In this document: positions 1 to 7,326 of the stretch, piece by piece
How positions within the stretch are numbered: the stretch's first letter is position 1
Layout: the number at the start of each line of letters is the position of its first letter
Assembly (NCBI RefSeq): GCF_003463825.1
Contig: NZ_QSDY01000055.1
Span: forward strand, 1-11,676
From: Veillonella sp. AM51-8BH
GTDB taxonomy: Bacteria > Bacillota > Negativicutes > Veillonellales > Veillonellaceae
DNA length: 11,676 nt
Direction of reading: 5' to 3'
Notes under the pieces: generated by a model
Database searches by the model: none
What the model saw: the letters and a program-made list of their open reading frames with translations, nothing else
Told to the model about the DNA's origin: nothing
Made by a program: the position numbers and the translations under genes

Positions 1-24
1 AAACTATATATCAAATATATTCGA

Positions 25-92
25 TATATTTTAAATATTAGTTACAATATACACATTATATTTTAAATATTAGTTACAATATACACATTATA
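25..92. repeat. 32-bp tandem duplication downstream of wzy
   Basis: The 32 bases at 29-60 are repeated without change at 61-92. Identity between copies extends four bases further left (25-28 match 57-60), giving about 2.1 copies with a period of 32. The unit is AT-rich and contains TATAAT on the minus strand (at 55-60 and 87-92), but I find no -35 element at a normal distance. The copies abut directly, with no spacer. An AT-only inverted repeat (arms 13-20 and 24-31) lies just to the left. The stretch follows the wzy stop codon; whether it has a role in termination, in promoting the next gene, or is a simple slippage product cannot be told. Confidence 0.9.
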
Positions 93-111
93 CTTTATTT
101 AGAATAACCCC

Positions 112-1671
112 CTATTCTCTGGTTATATCATTATGCTCATAAAATTTAATATAACAGATCAAAATCCCCACAAGTATTGGATATGCCAATAAAAATTCAT
201 TACTCATAAAGCATGCAATTTGCCCAAAGAATGCTACTAATAGATAGACTAATGTAGGATTATTAATATACTTCTTAATCTTATATGATCTGTACAATAT
301 ATATATAATTGGAGTAATAAACAAAATTTCACCTATCAACCCAAACCAGGCCAATATAGCTGCGAATTCATTAAGTACTGGATATTCAAATGCTAGGAAG
401 CCCTTTTGTAATACGTCTTCTGTCCAACGTTTGACTTCTCCACTATCTTTAGCAAAATCAGGGAATTTATCAACCATATAGCTTGAGTGCAAACCTCTAC
501 CAACGCCAAATGCTAAATGGTCTAGTCCAACGTTAAACATCGCAACTGTATTGCCAAATCTAGCTGAATTAGATCTAGAACTAGTATTGCTGACTGACTT
601 AACATTGCTATCAATATATTTATCTAAAGCTTTTTCTACAGATGTAGCCTTAGGTGCTTCTTCGACAGCAGTCGTTTGAGAAATACTTGACTTAATCATA
701 GGACTTACTACAGAATCACCAACAATGGCAAAAGAATAACTAAGAACACTGAGACCAATTGTAAATAGACACAGTTTCCACCAAGATTTGTATCTAAAGA
801 TTAGACTTAATACAATAAAAGCAACCAGTTCGAATAGATAAATAACAACACCTGTACGAGCTTTAGTTAAGAAAATCATAAAAACCAAGAAAAATGCTAA
901 TACAATATCAAGTTTATTCTTAGAATTTACATAATGAATACCTAATAATGGTGCCAAAAATACAGCAATCATACTAAAATAGGATGGTTCTAACGCAAGG
1001 CTTCTAAGTTGACCTGGCCATAATTCCGGAGGCCACCACCCACTTTGTACAACAGGATCATATAAGCTATTATTAATAGTTACTAATATACTAGCCAAGT
1101 AATCCGAACCACTCCATAGCCAAGAAACCTCTATAACAGAGTAGGTTATACATAGTATTGTTAATATCCTTGCAGCATTAACAATAGTATCAAGACCTTT
1201 TTTACAATCATCTTTATATAGATTAAAAATGATTAAGAATAGCCCAATTAAGGGGAATATAAAGTTTCTAAACAGATACCAAACTAAAGACACCATTAAC
1301 TTTACTTGTAGAATAAATTCATTCCCTACAAACGAAGGAAATAGCGCATATAGTTTTTGGACAACAGATGTATTGATTAAATACGTGTAAATAACAGTAT
1401 CATAAAAAGGAAAAGAAAATACCCCTAAAATAGTACAAAAAACAATCCAAACAACAGATATTGAAAAATACGTTTTAAATGGAACCTCTGTTTTCTTGTT
1501 CCATATGCTATATACAATAAATAGTAAAATGGAAAAGAACAAAAATACCATTGACAGATTATTTCCCATGGAAAATAAGGTGTACCGATCTGGTATCCGC
1601 ATCAATGGTAATGAAATTATCATTGCACAAAGCAATAGCTCTTGAATTTTATAATATGCTGTACTAATCAT
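112..1671 (-). CDS. wzy: Wzy-type polysaccharide polymerase (O-antigen ligase-like membrane protein)
   Basis: Predicted 519-residue integral membrane protein with about ten or more hydrophobic segments (for example 10-25, 38-57, 69-88, 137-151, 168-182, 233-246, 256-268, 274-293, 299-317, 438-460, 474-489, 495-510). A long soluble loop at about 318-430 should face outside, as in Wzy and WaaL proteins. Within and before it are features typical of the family: R223 followed by EPSYF (228-232), KARTG (270-274), and FGVGRG (388-393). Wzy joins repeat units on undecaprenyl pyrophosphate at the outer face of the inner membrane. Sequence identity within this family is low, so the call rests on topology, length and position next to a flippase. 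ATG start with GAGAGG about 11 nt upstream; 31 nt after wzx. Product linkage cannot be predicted. Confidence 0.8.
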   Translation of the reverse strand: MISTAYYKIQELLLCAMIISLPLMRIPDRYTLFSMGNNLSMVFLFFSILLFIVYSIWNKKTEVPFKTYFSISVVWIVFCTILGVFSFPFYDTVIYTYLINTSVVQKLYALFPSFVGNEFILQVKLMVSLVWYLFRNFIFPLIGLFLIIFNLYKDDCKKGLDTIVNAARILTILCITYSVIEVSWLWSGSDYLASILVTINNSLYDPVVQSGWWPPELWPGQLRSLALEPSYFSMIAVFLAPLLGIHYVNSKNKLDIVLAFFLVFMIFLTKARTGVVIYLFELVAFIVLSLIFRYKSWWKLCLFTIGLSVLSYSFAIVGDSVVSPMIKSSISQTTAVEEAPKATSVEKALDKYIDSNVKSVSNTSSRSNSARFGNTVAMFNVGLDHLAFGVGRGLHSSYMVDKFPDFAKDSGEVKRWTEDVLQKGFLAFEYPVLNEFAAILAWFGLIGEILFITPIIYILYRSYKIKKYINNPTLVYLLVAFFGQIACFMSNEFLLAYPILVGILICYIKFYEHNDITRE

Positions 1672-1702
1672 ATTAAAACAAACCTCTCAAACTGTTTAAT
1701 AC

Positions 1703-2956
1703 CTACTGGAAGAGTTGCTTCCTTAATAAGCCTCCCATAATAATCATAATTAAAAATTCTGTTAATAACATTGTCATTGCTACCCCTTTAGCCCCCCACA
1801 AATAACACAATGGGAATATAGATAACAAACTAAAGAATGCTGCTAATACTAAAGTCCGGCTATAAGCACTATTCATATTGAGTGGTAGCATCGTTTCTTC
1901 ACCAAATACAGTACTAATAGCAACAGCTAAAGGAACAAATGACAAAATTCGTAATACATCAACAGTTAAATTATAATCCGCTCCGAACAATAGCTTGACT
2001 ATAGTATCTGAGAAGAAAAAGAGAGACGTACAGCCAATAAGACCAACAACCAAATACAAGAATATTTGTTTCTTTATAAATTGTAACCCCTTAGAAATAT
2101 CATCCTTCATCATCTTACTTATAAACGGATATATTGCATCACTTACAGCATATATACCTCTGCGAACACAGGTAATTAATTTATCAGCAGCACTATAGTA
2201 ACCAACGATAACATTATTCGTAAGCATCCCTAATACAACTATATTAGTTGCAGTATATAAGTTAACCGCTAAGGAGGATACAAATATAGACCAGCCTTCT
2301 TTATAAGAATTAATAATTTCACCTATAGTTGGCCATTTAAACAATCCTGTATAGCGTTTTCTTAACCAAACTATTGAAAAAATACCCGCAATTAAAGGCG
2401 TACAAGCTTGTAAGAATGCAGCTAGTATATAATCATCTGGAGATTTTACAAGTAAAAATATGCCAAGCATTGTACAGATACGACCACTCATATTCAAGAT
2501 GGTAATATATCGCATTTTCTGTATACCTTGAAAAAACCATACAGGAAATAAAACATTACCTATAATTCCACAGTACATAACCTGAAATAATAATATGTCG
2601 ATCGTATTTCCTAGTAATATGCGTTGCAGATTATAAACAGCAAAAAATACCAGAGTAACAAATATTAATATACATACTTTTCCATAAAAATATTTGGCAA
2701 ACAGAAATCCTATTTTCTGTTCTTCAGCTTGTGCTATTGCCTTTGGCGCCGTTAAGGAGTATCCAAAATCAACGAAGATTCGAAAATATTCCATAATACC
2801 TTGCATAAAGGCAATCATCCCAAAATGCAATGGTCCTAAGACGCGAATCAAATATGGTACTAAGATAAATGCGAGTACATATTCTAAAGCGCGCAAGGTT
2901 AGAAGAGAAAATATATTCTCTATTAATACGGAGTAACTCTTCCTCACATTACCCAT
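1703..2956 (-). CDS. wzx: Wzx-type polysaccharide repeat-unit flippase (MOP/MATE superfamily)
   Basis: A 417-residue protein with about twelve hydrophobic segments, a normal length for Wzx. Family signatures visible: YLIRVLGPLHFG (35-46), GYSLTAPKAIA (65-75), PVWFFQGIQKM (138-148), and YYSAADKL (253-260). It should flip the undecaprenyl-pyrophosphate-linked repeat unit across the inner membrane. Start choice is uncertain. The ATG at 2956 directly abuts its AGAGG ribosome site with no spacing, while a GTG three codons later (2947) has the ideal 9-nt spacing; the GTG is probably the real start, giving 414 residues. It is the first gene after the 149-nt intergenic stretch, so it may have its own transcript or depend on read-through from upstream genes. 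wzy follows after 31 nt. Confidence 0.9.
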   Translation of the reverse strand: MGNVRKSYSVLIENIFSLLTLRALEYVLAFILVPYLIRVLGPLHFGMIAFMQGIMEYFRIFVDFGYSLTAPKAIAQAEEQKIGFLFAKYFYGKVCILIFVTLVFFAVYNLQRILLGNTIDILLFQVMYCGIIGNVLFPVWFFQGIQKMRYITILNMSGRICTMLGIFLLVKSPDDYILAAFLQACTPLIAGIFSIVWLRKRYTGLFKWPTIGEIINSYKEGWSIFVSSLAVNLYTATNIVVLGMLTNNVIVGYYSAADKLITCVRRGIYAVSDAIYPFISKMMKDDISKGLQFIKKQIFLYLVVGLIGCTSLFFFSDTIVKLLFGADYNLTVDVLRILSFVPLAVAISTVFGEETMLPLNMNSAYSRTLVLAAFFSLLSIFPLCYLWGAKGVAMTMLLTEFLIMIIMGGLLRKQLFQ

Positions 2957-2985
2957 CCTCTAACATTAATATATATCAATTCTTA

Positions 2986-3007
2986 CTAATTATACTTTTA
3001 TAATTAG
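2986..3007. other. AT-rich perfect inverted repeat upstream of wzx
   Basis: Arms 2986-2994 and 2999-3007 are exact reverse complements of 9 bp around a 4-base loop. The minus strand carries a perfect TATAAT (2989-2994) inside this element, about 33 nt before the wzx start, but the hexamer 16-18 bases upstream is G/T-rich and not a good -35. It could be an operator or a weak promoter for wzx-wzy; the sequence alone does not decide. Confidence 0.4.
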
Positions 3008-3009
3008 AG

Positions 3010-3059
3010 AAACCCCATAGTATTATCAATAAAACAAAAAGATAATCTCTATGGGTTTT
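3010..3059 (-). terminator. Imperfect hairpin, possible bidirectional terminator between the GT2 gene and wzx
   Basis: Arm 3010-3027 pairs with arm 3041-3059 across a 13-base A-rich loop. GATAAT pairs at the loop end, then there is a small internal loop, then CATAG and the GC core CCC/GGG, then AAA/TTT with one unpaired C. On the minus strand the stem is followed by TTTCTCTAATT, and on the plus strand by TTTTAATT, so it is a moderate terminator in either direction. It lies about 50 bp downstream of the GT2 stop codon. It may end or attenuate the main transcript before wzx. Confidence 0.5.
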
Positions 3060-3105
3060 AATTATATGTAATATACAACCGTACAAATATGGTTATGATT
3101 CATAG

Positions 3106-4059
3106 TTAATAATACAATTTAACCAATAACCTCTTTATATATTGTTTGCACTTCCACAATGGATTATGGCTGGTATCAGCCGTATGATCTAATACATAGT
3201 GTTTATATTGTGTGAGTAAATCTTTATACTCTGTCTTACATTTATTTGCACAGACTCTACGAGATAATTCCACATAGGAATTTAATAGATACAATTGCAG
3301 CTCGTTCTCTACACTACTACAGTGATTCATAAGATAATCACTCATATATATATGGGACTCTACTGTATCTGTCATAAAACGTCTACTGAAATTAGCCATT
3401 ATACTACCAGCGCGTTGTACATAATAATAAAGGGGTTCATTTACTGTTACTATAATATTAGCATTTAAAAATAGCCTGAAAATAGTAAAATTATCCTCTT
3501 GAACTCTCCCCTTTGGAAAACGAACTAATACTGTCCCATTGAATAACTCAGATTTAAAAAGTTTATTCCATACTACATTGAGATCGAATGGTTCAGTTTT
3601 TAATAGATAATATCTCAACATATCCATGCCTGTGAAAGTTCGTTTATCATCTTGAACAGACATAGTATGTATACTAATATCATCAGCTTCTCTGTAGATA
3701 TAGTAATTACAAGATACCATATCAGCATTGGTACTATTCGCTACAGTAAGCAATCTTTCACACATTGTATTTTCTATAAAATCATCACTATCAACGAATA
3801 AAATATAGTCTCCTGTAACATGATCTAAACCATAATTACGAGCATCGGAAAGCCCGCCATTTTCCTTATGAAAGACCTTTATGCGTTTATCCTTCGCTGC
3901 ATAAGAATCGGCAATAGAACCGCTACAATCGGTTGCTCCATCATCGACTAAAATAATTTCTAAATTTTGATAGGTTTGATTAAGTATTGATTGAATACAT
4001 TTATCAACATACTGTTCAACATTATAAATAGGAACAATAATAGAAATTAATGGCTCCAT
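3106..4059 (-). CDS. Glycosyltransferase family 2 (GT-A fold)
   Basis: A 317-residue cytoplasmic protein with a clear GT2 catalytic domain in its first ~220 residues: SIIVPIYN (6-13), VDDGATD (38-44) for nucleotide binding, NGGLSDARN (68-76), and the metal-binding DSDD (90-93). The E188-D189 pair after RVQ sits where the catalytic base is usually found. The C-terminal ~100 residues are basic and carry no recognised domain. It should transfer a sugar from a nucleotide-sugar donor to the lipid-linked repeat unit at the inner face of the membrane; donor and linkage cannot be read from the sequence. ATG start with AAAGGA about 8 nt upstream, the site lying within the end of the preceding licD gene (4-nt gap), so the two are probably co-translated. 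Confidence 0.93.
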   Translation of the reverse strand: MEPLISIIVPIYNVEQYVDKCIQSILNQTYQNLEIILVDDGATDCSGSIADSYAAKDKRIKVFHKENGGLSDARNYGLDHVTGDYILFVDSDDFIENTMCERLLTVANSTNADMVSCNYYIYREADDISIHTMSVQDDKRTFTGMDMLRYYLLKTEPFDLNVVWNKLFKSELFNGTVLVRFPKGRVQEDNFTIFRLFLNANIIVTVNEPLYYYVQRAGSIMANFSRRFMTDTVESHIYMSDYLMNHCSSVENELQLYLLNSYVELSRRVCANKCKTEYKDLLTQYKHYVLDHTADTSHNPLWKCKQYIKRLLVKLYY

Positions 4060-4063
4060 ATAC

Positions 4064-4885
4064 TTAATCCTTTCGATTTATCTTATAAGCAACAATATTA
4101 TGTCCACAGCGTTGATCCTCAGGAGGCATCTGCATATAATCATCATACATATTGTCCAGGTATTCTCTCCAACAAGACATAACAGAGAATGATTGATCTT
4201 CAAATTCAATGGTAGTCATCTTCTCAAAATCCTGTTTAGGCAATCGTTCCTTTACACCTTCACCCCAGGCAATTACACCAACATACTCTGATTTAGTATA
4301 GTCATAAGATTTAGCCAAACGATCCATGATATCGATACAACGTTGTTTACCAAATAAACGGCACAATGGAACAATAACTAATTTACCTAAAGCATGAATA
4401 AGAGATTTCCCCTTAAACAGTTTAGCGCTAGCTAATGTAAGTATTTTTTGATAAAAAATCGATTTATCATAAATCTCTTTCATAATGGACATATCTTCAC
4501 TAAATCCATCAACAGGGAAAATATCTATCCATAAATACTTGCTACGTAATGTATTAGAATATGTATTTTCACAAGGGATATTTTTATTGATGATAGCCGC
4601 ATAGGTTGCATCTAAGCTATGATTGATAGGATTAGCAATTAGCTCTAATCCATCGTGATCGTAGTGCTCTTTTAACGTTAATAACCGTTCATAATCAGGT
4701 CTTGGCATGCAAACATCAATATCATCATCCCAAGGTATAAACCCTTTATGTCGAGCTGCACCTATTAATGTGCCATAACATAAACTATATTTTAAATTAT
4801 ATTTTTTGCAAAATTGGTCAAAATCCTTGAGAAGATTTAACTCTTCTAGCTGAACTTCTCGTAAAGATAATTGTTGCATACTCAT
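4064..4885 (-). CDS. LicD-family phosphotransferase (copy 2 in transcription order)
   Basis: LicD proteins transfer a phospho-alcohol group (phosphocholine in the founding member) from a CDP-linked donor to a glycan. The family signature is complete: GTLIGAARHKG (38-48), then PWDDDID (51-57), the acidic metal-binding cluster of a nucleotidyltransferase-like fold, and the C-terminal MPPEDQR...H element near residue 255. The frame extends one codon further to a TTG at 4888, but the ATG at 4885 is the better start (273 residues); a second ATG at codon 3 is also possible, with GGGA about 10 nt upstream. It begins 11 nt after the cytidylyltransferase fusion gene, which is the likely source of its activated donor. 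No choline kinase or LicC homologue is present, so phosphocholine is not the obvious substrate. Confidence 0.92.
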   Translation of the reverse strand: MSMQQLSLREVQLEELNLLKDFDQFCKKYNLKYSLCYGTLIGAARHKGFIPWDDDIDVCMPRPDYERLLTLKEHYDHDGLELIANPINHSLDATYAAIINKNIPCENTYSNTLRSKYLWIDIFPVDGFSEDMSIMKEIYDKSIFYQKILTLASAKLFKGKSLIHALGKLVIVPLCRLFGKQRCIDIMDRLAKSYDYTKSEYVGVIAWGEGVKERLPKQDFEKMTTIEFEDQSFSVMSCWREYLDNMYDDYMQMPPEDQRCGHNIVAYKINRKD

Positions 4886-4896
4886 CAAATCCCATA

Positions 4897-6231
4897 CTAA
4901 ATTACAGTAACATCGGTATCAGATACAAACTTATTGAGGACGCGTACCTCTTCAATCATATCTTGATGGCTCATCAAGAAGCTTTCAGAATCCTCTCTAA
5001 TACATTTCAAGAACTCAACAATTCCATATCGTAAGCCTTCACCTTCAAATTTATAGAAGTACTTTTGATTCAAATTTACATCTTCAAAACGCATTTCAAA
5101 GAATTCTGTTTTCCACCAAGGTGCAGGTACATAGATATATCCTTTAGAGCCAGATATGACTAAATCACCCTCAGCTTTAGCATTAATAGCCACTGTAGCA
5201 GAAGCCATCGCATCATCATAAAGGAAATTAATTTTCGATAAAATATCGACATCATCAACCTTATGGCTTATAAAATCAACGCGGTTATAATTAAAGCCTA
5301 AGAGTTTAAAGATAGCCAATAACGGATAGGATGCTAAAGATAAAATACTACCACCCGCTATTCTAACTTGATTAGCCAAATCATCACCCAAAACTTGTGT
5401 AAAATTAGCCTCTACATTAAAGATTTTACCAATTCTCCCACTACGAGCCATGGCAATTAACTTATTAAAAGCAGGGCTATACGCTGTTTTTAAGCCTTCC
5501 ATTAATACTAAGTTGGAAGATTTCGCCAACTCCATCAAGCGTAATGTTTCATCAAGGTCACTACTAAATGGAAATTCTGTTAATACATGTTTTCTAGCTT
5601 GTAGTGCTTTTTCAATATACGCACCACGTTTAGATAAAGGCATATTAATATATACCGCATCTACCTCATCTAGTAACTTTTCAGATGAACAAAATTGCTC
5701 TAAATCATTAAACTGATATGATTTATAGATAGTATCAGTCTCATCTGCCTCTGTGTACCCACCTATAATATCAATACCACTAACAAATTTAGACTCATCC
5801 AAAAATCTGTCCAAAATAACTTCATTACCAATAATACCTAATCTAACATTCTCGGAATTTCTGATTTGAGTACTAGAAATACCTTGTGTTCTTGGTAGGT
5901 AAACTACCTTACAATACTCATTTAAATAATCAAAATAGCCTTCCCAATCAGATCCAACAGTAAATATATCTACATTAAAACGTTTAATATCATCTATTTT
6001 TTGGCCAAAATATTCTTCTACTACGATTTCATCTGCAAAACCTGTAGCACGCACATTATCTATGCGCGTCATTAAAGAATCACGAACATTAAATTTGCCT
6101 CTAGATTTATCAAAATAGTCGGATGTAACCCCAACAATAAGATAATCACCTAATGCTTTTGCATTCTTTAATAGATTATAATGTCCCTCATGAAACAAAT
6201 CATATGTTCCATATGTTATCACTTTTACCAT
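4897..6231 (-). CDS. Fusion: TagD-type cytidylyltransferase + Gfo/Idh/MocA oxidoreductase-like domain
   Basis: Two domains in 444 residues. Residues 1-127 resemble glycerol-3-phosphate cytidylyltransferase: HEGH (14-17, the HxGH nucleotide-binding motif), GSDWEG (93-98) and RTQGISSTQI (114-123). This part should join CTP to a small alcohol phosphate, releasing pyrophosphate. Residues 129-444 align with Gfo/Idh/MocA oxidoreductases (LGIIGN at 131-136, KHVLTEFPF at 214-222, GRIGKIFNVEANF at 265-277, GGSILSLASYP at 293-303). The usual EKP is EFP here (219-221), and the Asp of the usual LLD(I/L)G segment is Ser298, so NAD(P)-dependent catalysis may be altered or lost. The arrangement recalls bifunctional CDP-polyol enzymes (cytidylyltransferase plus reductase), but from different families. 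ATG start one base after the aminotransferase stop, with AGGT 8 nt upstream. The true substrate is unknown. Confidence 0.88.
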   Translation of the reverse strand: MVKVITYGTYDLFHEGHYNLLKNAKALGDYLIVGVTSDYFDKSRGKFNVRDSLMTRIDNVRATGFADEIVVEEYFGQKIDDIKRFNVDIFTVGSDWEGYFDYLNEYCKVVYLPRTQGISSTQIRNSENVRLGIIGNEVILDRFLDESKFVSGIDIIGGYTEADETDTIYKSYQFNDLEQFCSSEKLLDEVDAVYINMPLSKRGAYIEKALQARKHVLTEFPFSSDLDETLRLMELAKSSNLVLMEGLKTAYSPAFNKLIAMARSGRIGKIFNVEANFTQVLGDDLANQVRIAGGSILSLASYPLLAIFKLLGFNYNRVDFISHKVDDVDILSKINFLYDDAMASATVAINAKAEGDLVISGSKGYIYVPAPWWKTEFFEMRFEDVNLNQKYFYKFEGEGLRYGIVEFLKCIREDSESFLMSHQDMIEEVRVLNKFVSDTDVTVI

Positions 6232-6232
6232 A

Positions 6233-7309
6233 TTATTTACCTGTAATCTCTTTAATGACTGATTTCATTGTTTCTACGAGCATTTTATTGTCCTCAATGG
6301 TTGTATCGCCAATATGAGCAACGCGTAAAACATAGTCTTCATTAACCCCACCTGTAGGATTTACAAAAATATCGTATTTATCTTTCAAAATTGTAAATAC
6401 CTCTTTAGCAATTGGTTGTTCAAAACGGATAGGCGTAACCGCATTACTAATGCTGAAAGTAGGAAGAGATACCGGTAATTCTTTAATTCTATTTCTGAAA
6501 TCTTTCGCCACACTATCAATACGAGCTAAATAGTTTTCAAAACCTTCCTCTTCAATCAGATGTAATGCTTTATTCATTTCTAAACATACCCCAACAGCAG
6601 GTGTGAATGGTGTTTGACCTCTTGTAAAGTTTTTTACATATTGGTTGAAATCAAAATAAAGATTCTTAATATGATTATTTTTTACACGTTCTTCATATAA
6701 TCTATCACTAATTACAATAGGAGATATACCTGGTGCAATACAAAGGCCTTTTTGAGAACTCAAAATAGTAACATCAATATTATTACCAGCCATATCATAA
6801 TGATCAATTAAGAACGAACTAATGGCATCAATTACCAAGTATGCTTCTTTCTTTTTAGCGAAATTGCTTAATAAATTAATATCATATAACTGTGCGGTCG
6901 AAGTTTCATCAATATTAGCAATAACAAATGTAAATGATTGTTCTTCTACGGCAGCAAAGTGTTTCGCGGTTAACTCCTCACCGTCTTCTAATTTAATCAC
7001 GGTATGAGGTATCTCATGGAGTTCACATAAATCGACGAAACGTTGACCAAAAGTACCACCATTAATAACTAACACATGGTCTGTTTCATTCATACAATTC
7101 ATAATAGTAGCTTCTAAAGCACCCGTACCAGAAGCTGTTAAGTAGATGGATTTATAGCTTTCTGGTGCATTCATAAATTTTTTAAGCAGTCTATCTGAAT
7201 CTAACATAACTTCAGAAAATTCTGTTGTTCTAAAATAAGGAACTTGTTGATGTCTTACATCAAGAATTTCCTGTCTCATTTGAGTTGGTCCTACTGTAAA
7301 TAGTTTCAT
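6233..7309 (-). CDS. Class V PLP-dependent aminotransferase (alanine-glyoxylate / AEP transaminase-like)
   Basis: A 358-residue fold-type I aminotransferase. Visible elements: FTVGPTQM near the N-terminus, SGTG (60-63) for phosphate binding of PLP, D161 in VIDAISS (PLP pyridine nitrogen), SSQKG (184-188) with the Schiff-base Lys187, the GQTPFTPAV segment (231-239), and R329 in LRVAHIG for carboxylate binding. It resembles alanine-glyoxylate, serine-pyruvate and 2-aminoethylphosphonate transaminases; the substrate cannot be chosen among them. The frame runs up to an ATG at 7336, but the ATG at 7309 has a strong AAGAGGGG site 8 nt upstream and the expected MKLFTVGP start, and it avoids overlap with licD. 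It is sandwiched between licD and the cytidylyltransferase fusion, which suggests it makes the amino group of the substituent that is later activated and transferred. PEP mutase and phosphonopyruvate decarboxylase are not in the window. Confidence 0.9.
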   Translation of the reverse strand: MKLFTVGPTQMRQEILDVRHQQVPYFRTTEFSEVMLDSDRLLKKFMNAPESYKSIYLTASGTGALEATIMNCMNETDHVLVINGGTFGQRFVDLCELHEIPHTVIKLEDGEELTAKHFAAVEEQSFTFVIANIDETSTAQLYDINLLSNFAKKKEAYLVIDAISSFLIDHYDMAGNNIDVTILSSQKGLCIAPGISPIVISDRLYEERVKNNHIKNLYFDFNQYVKNFTRGQTPFTPAVGVCLEMNKALHLIEEEGFENYLARIDSVAKDFRNRIKELPVSLPTFSISNAVTPIRFEQPIAKEVFTILKDKYDIFVNPTGGVNEDYVLRVAHIGDTTIEDNKMLVETMKSVIKEITGK

Positions 7310-7326
7310 AATATAATCCCCTCTTA

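Noticed and set aside
25..92. CRISPR-like repeat
   Set aside because: Only two 32-bp copies, directly adjacent, with no spacers and no cas genes.
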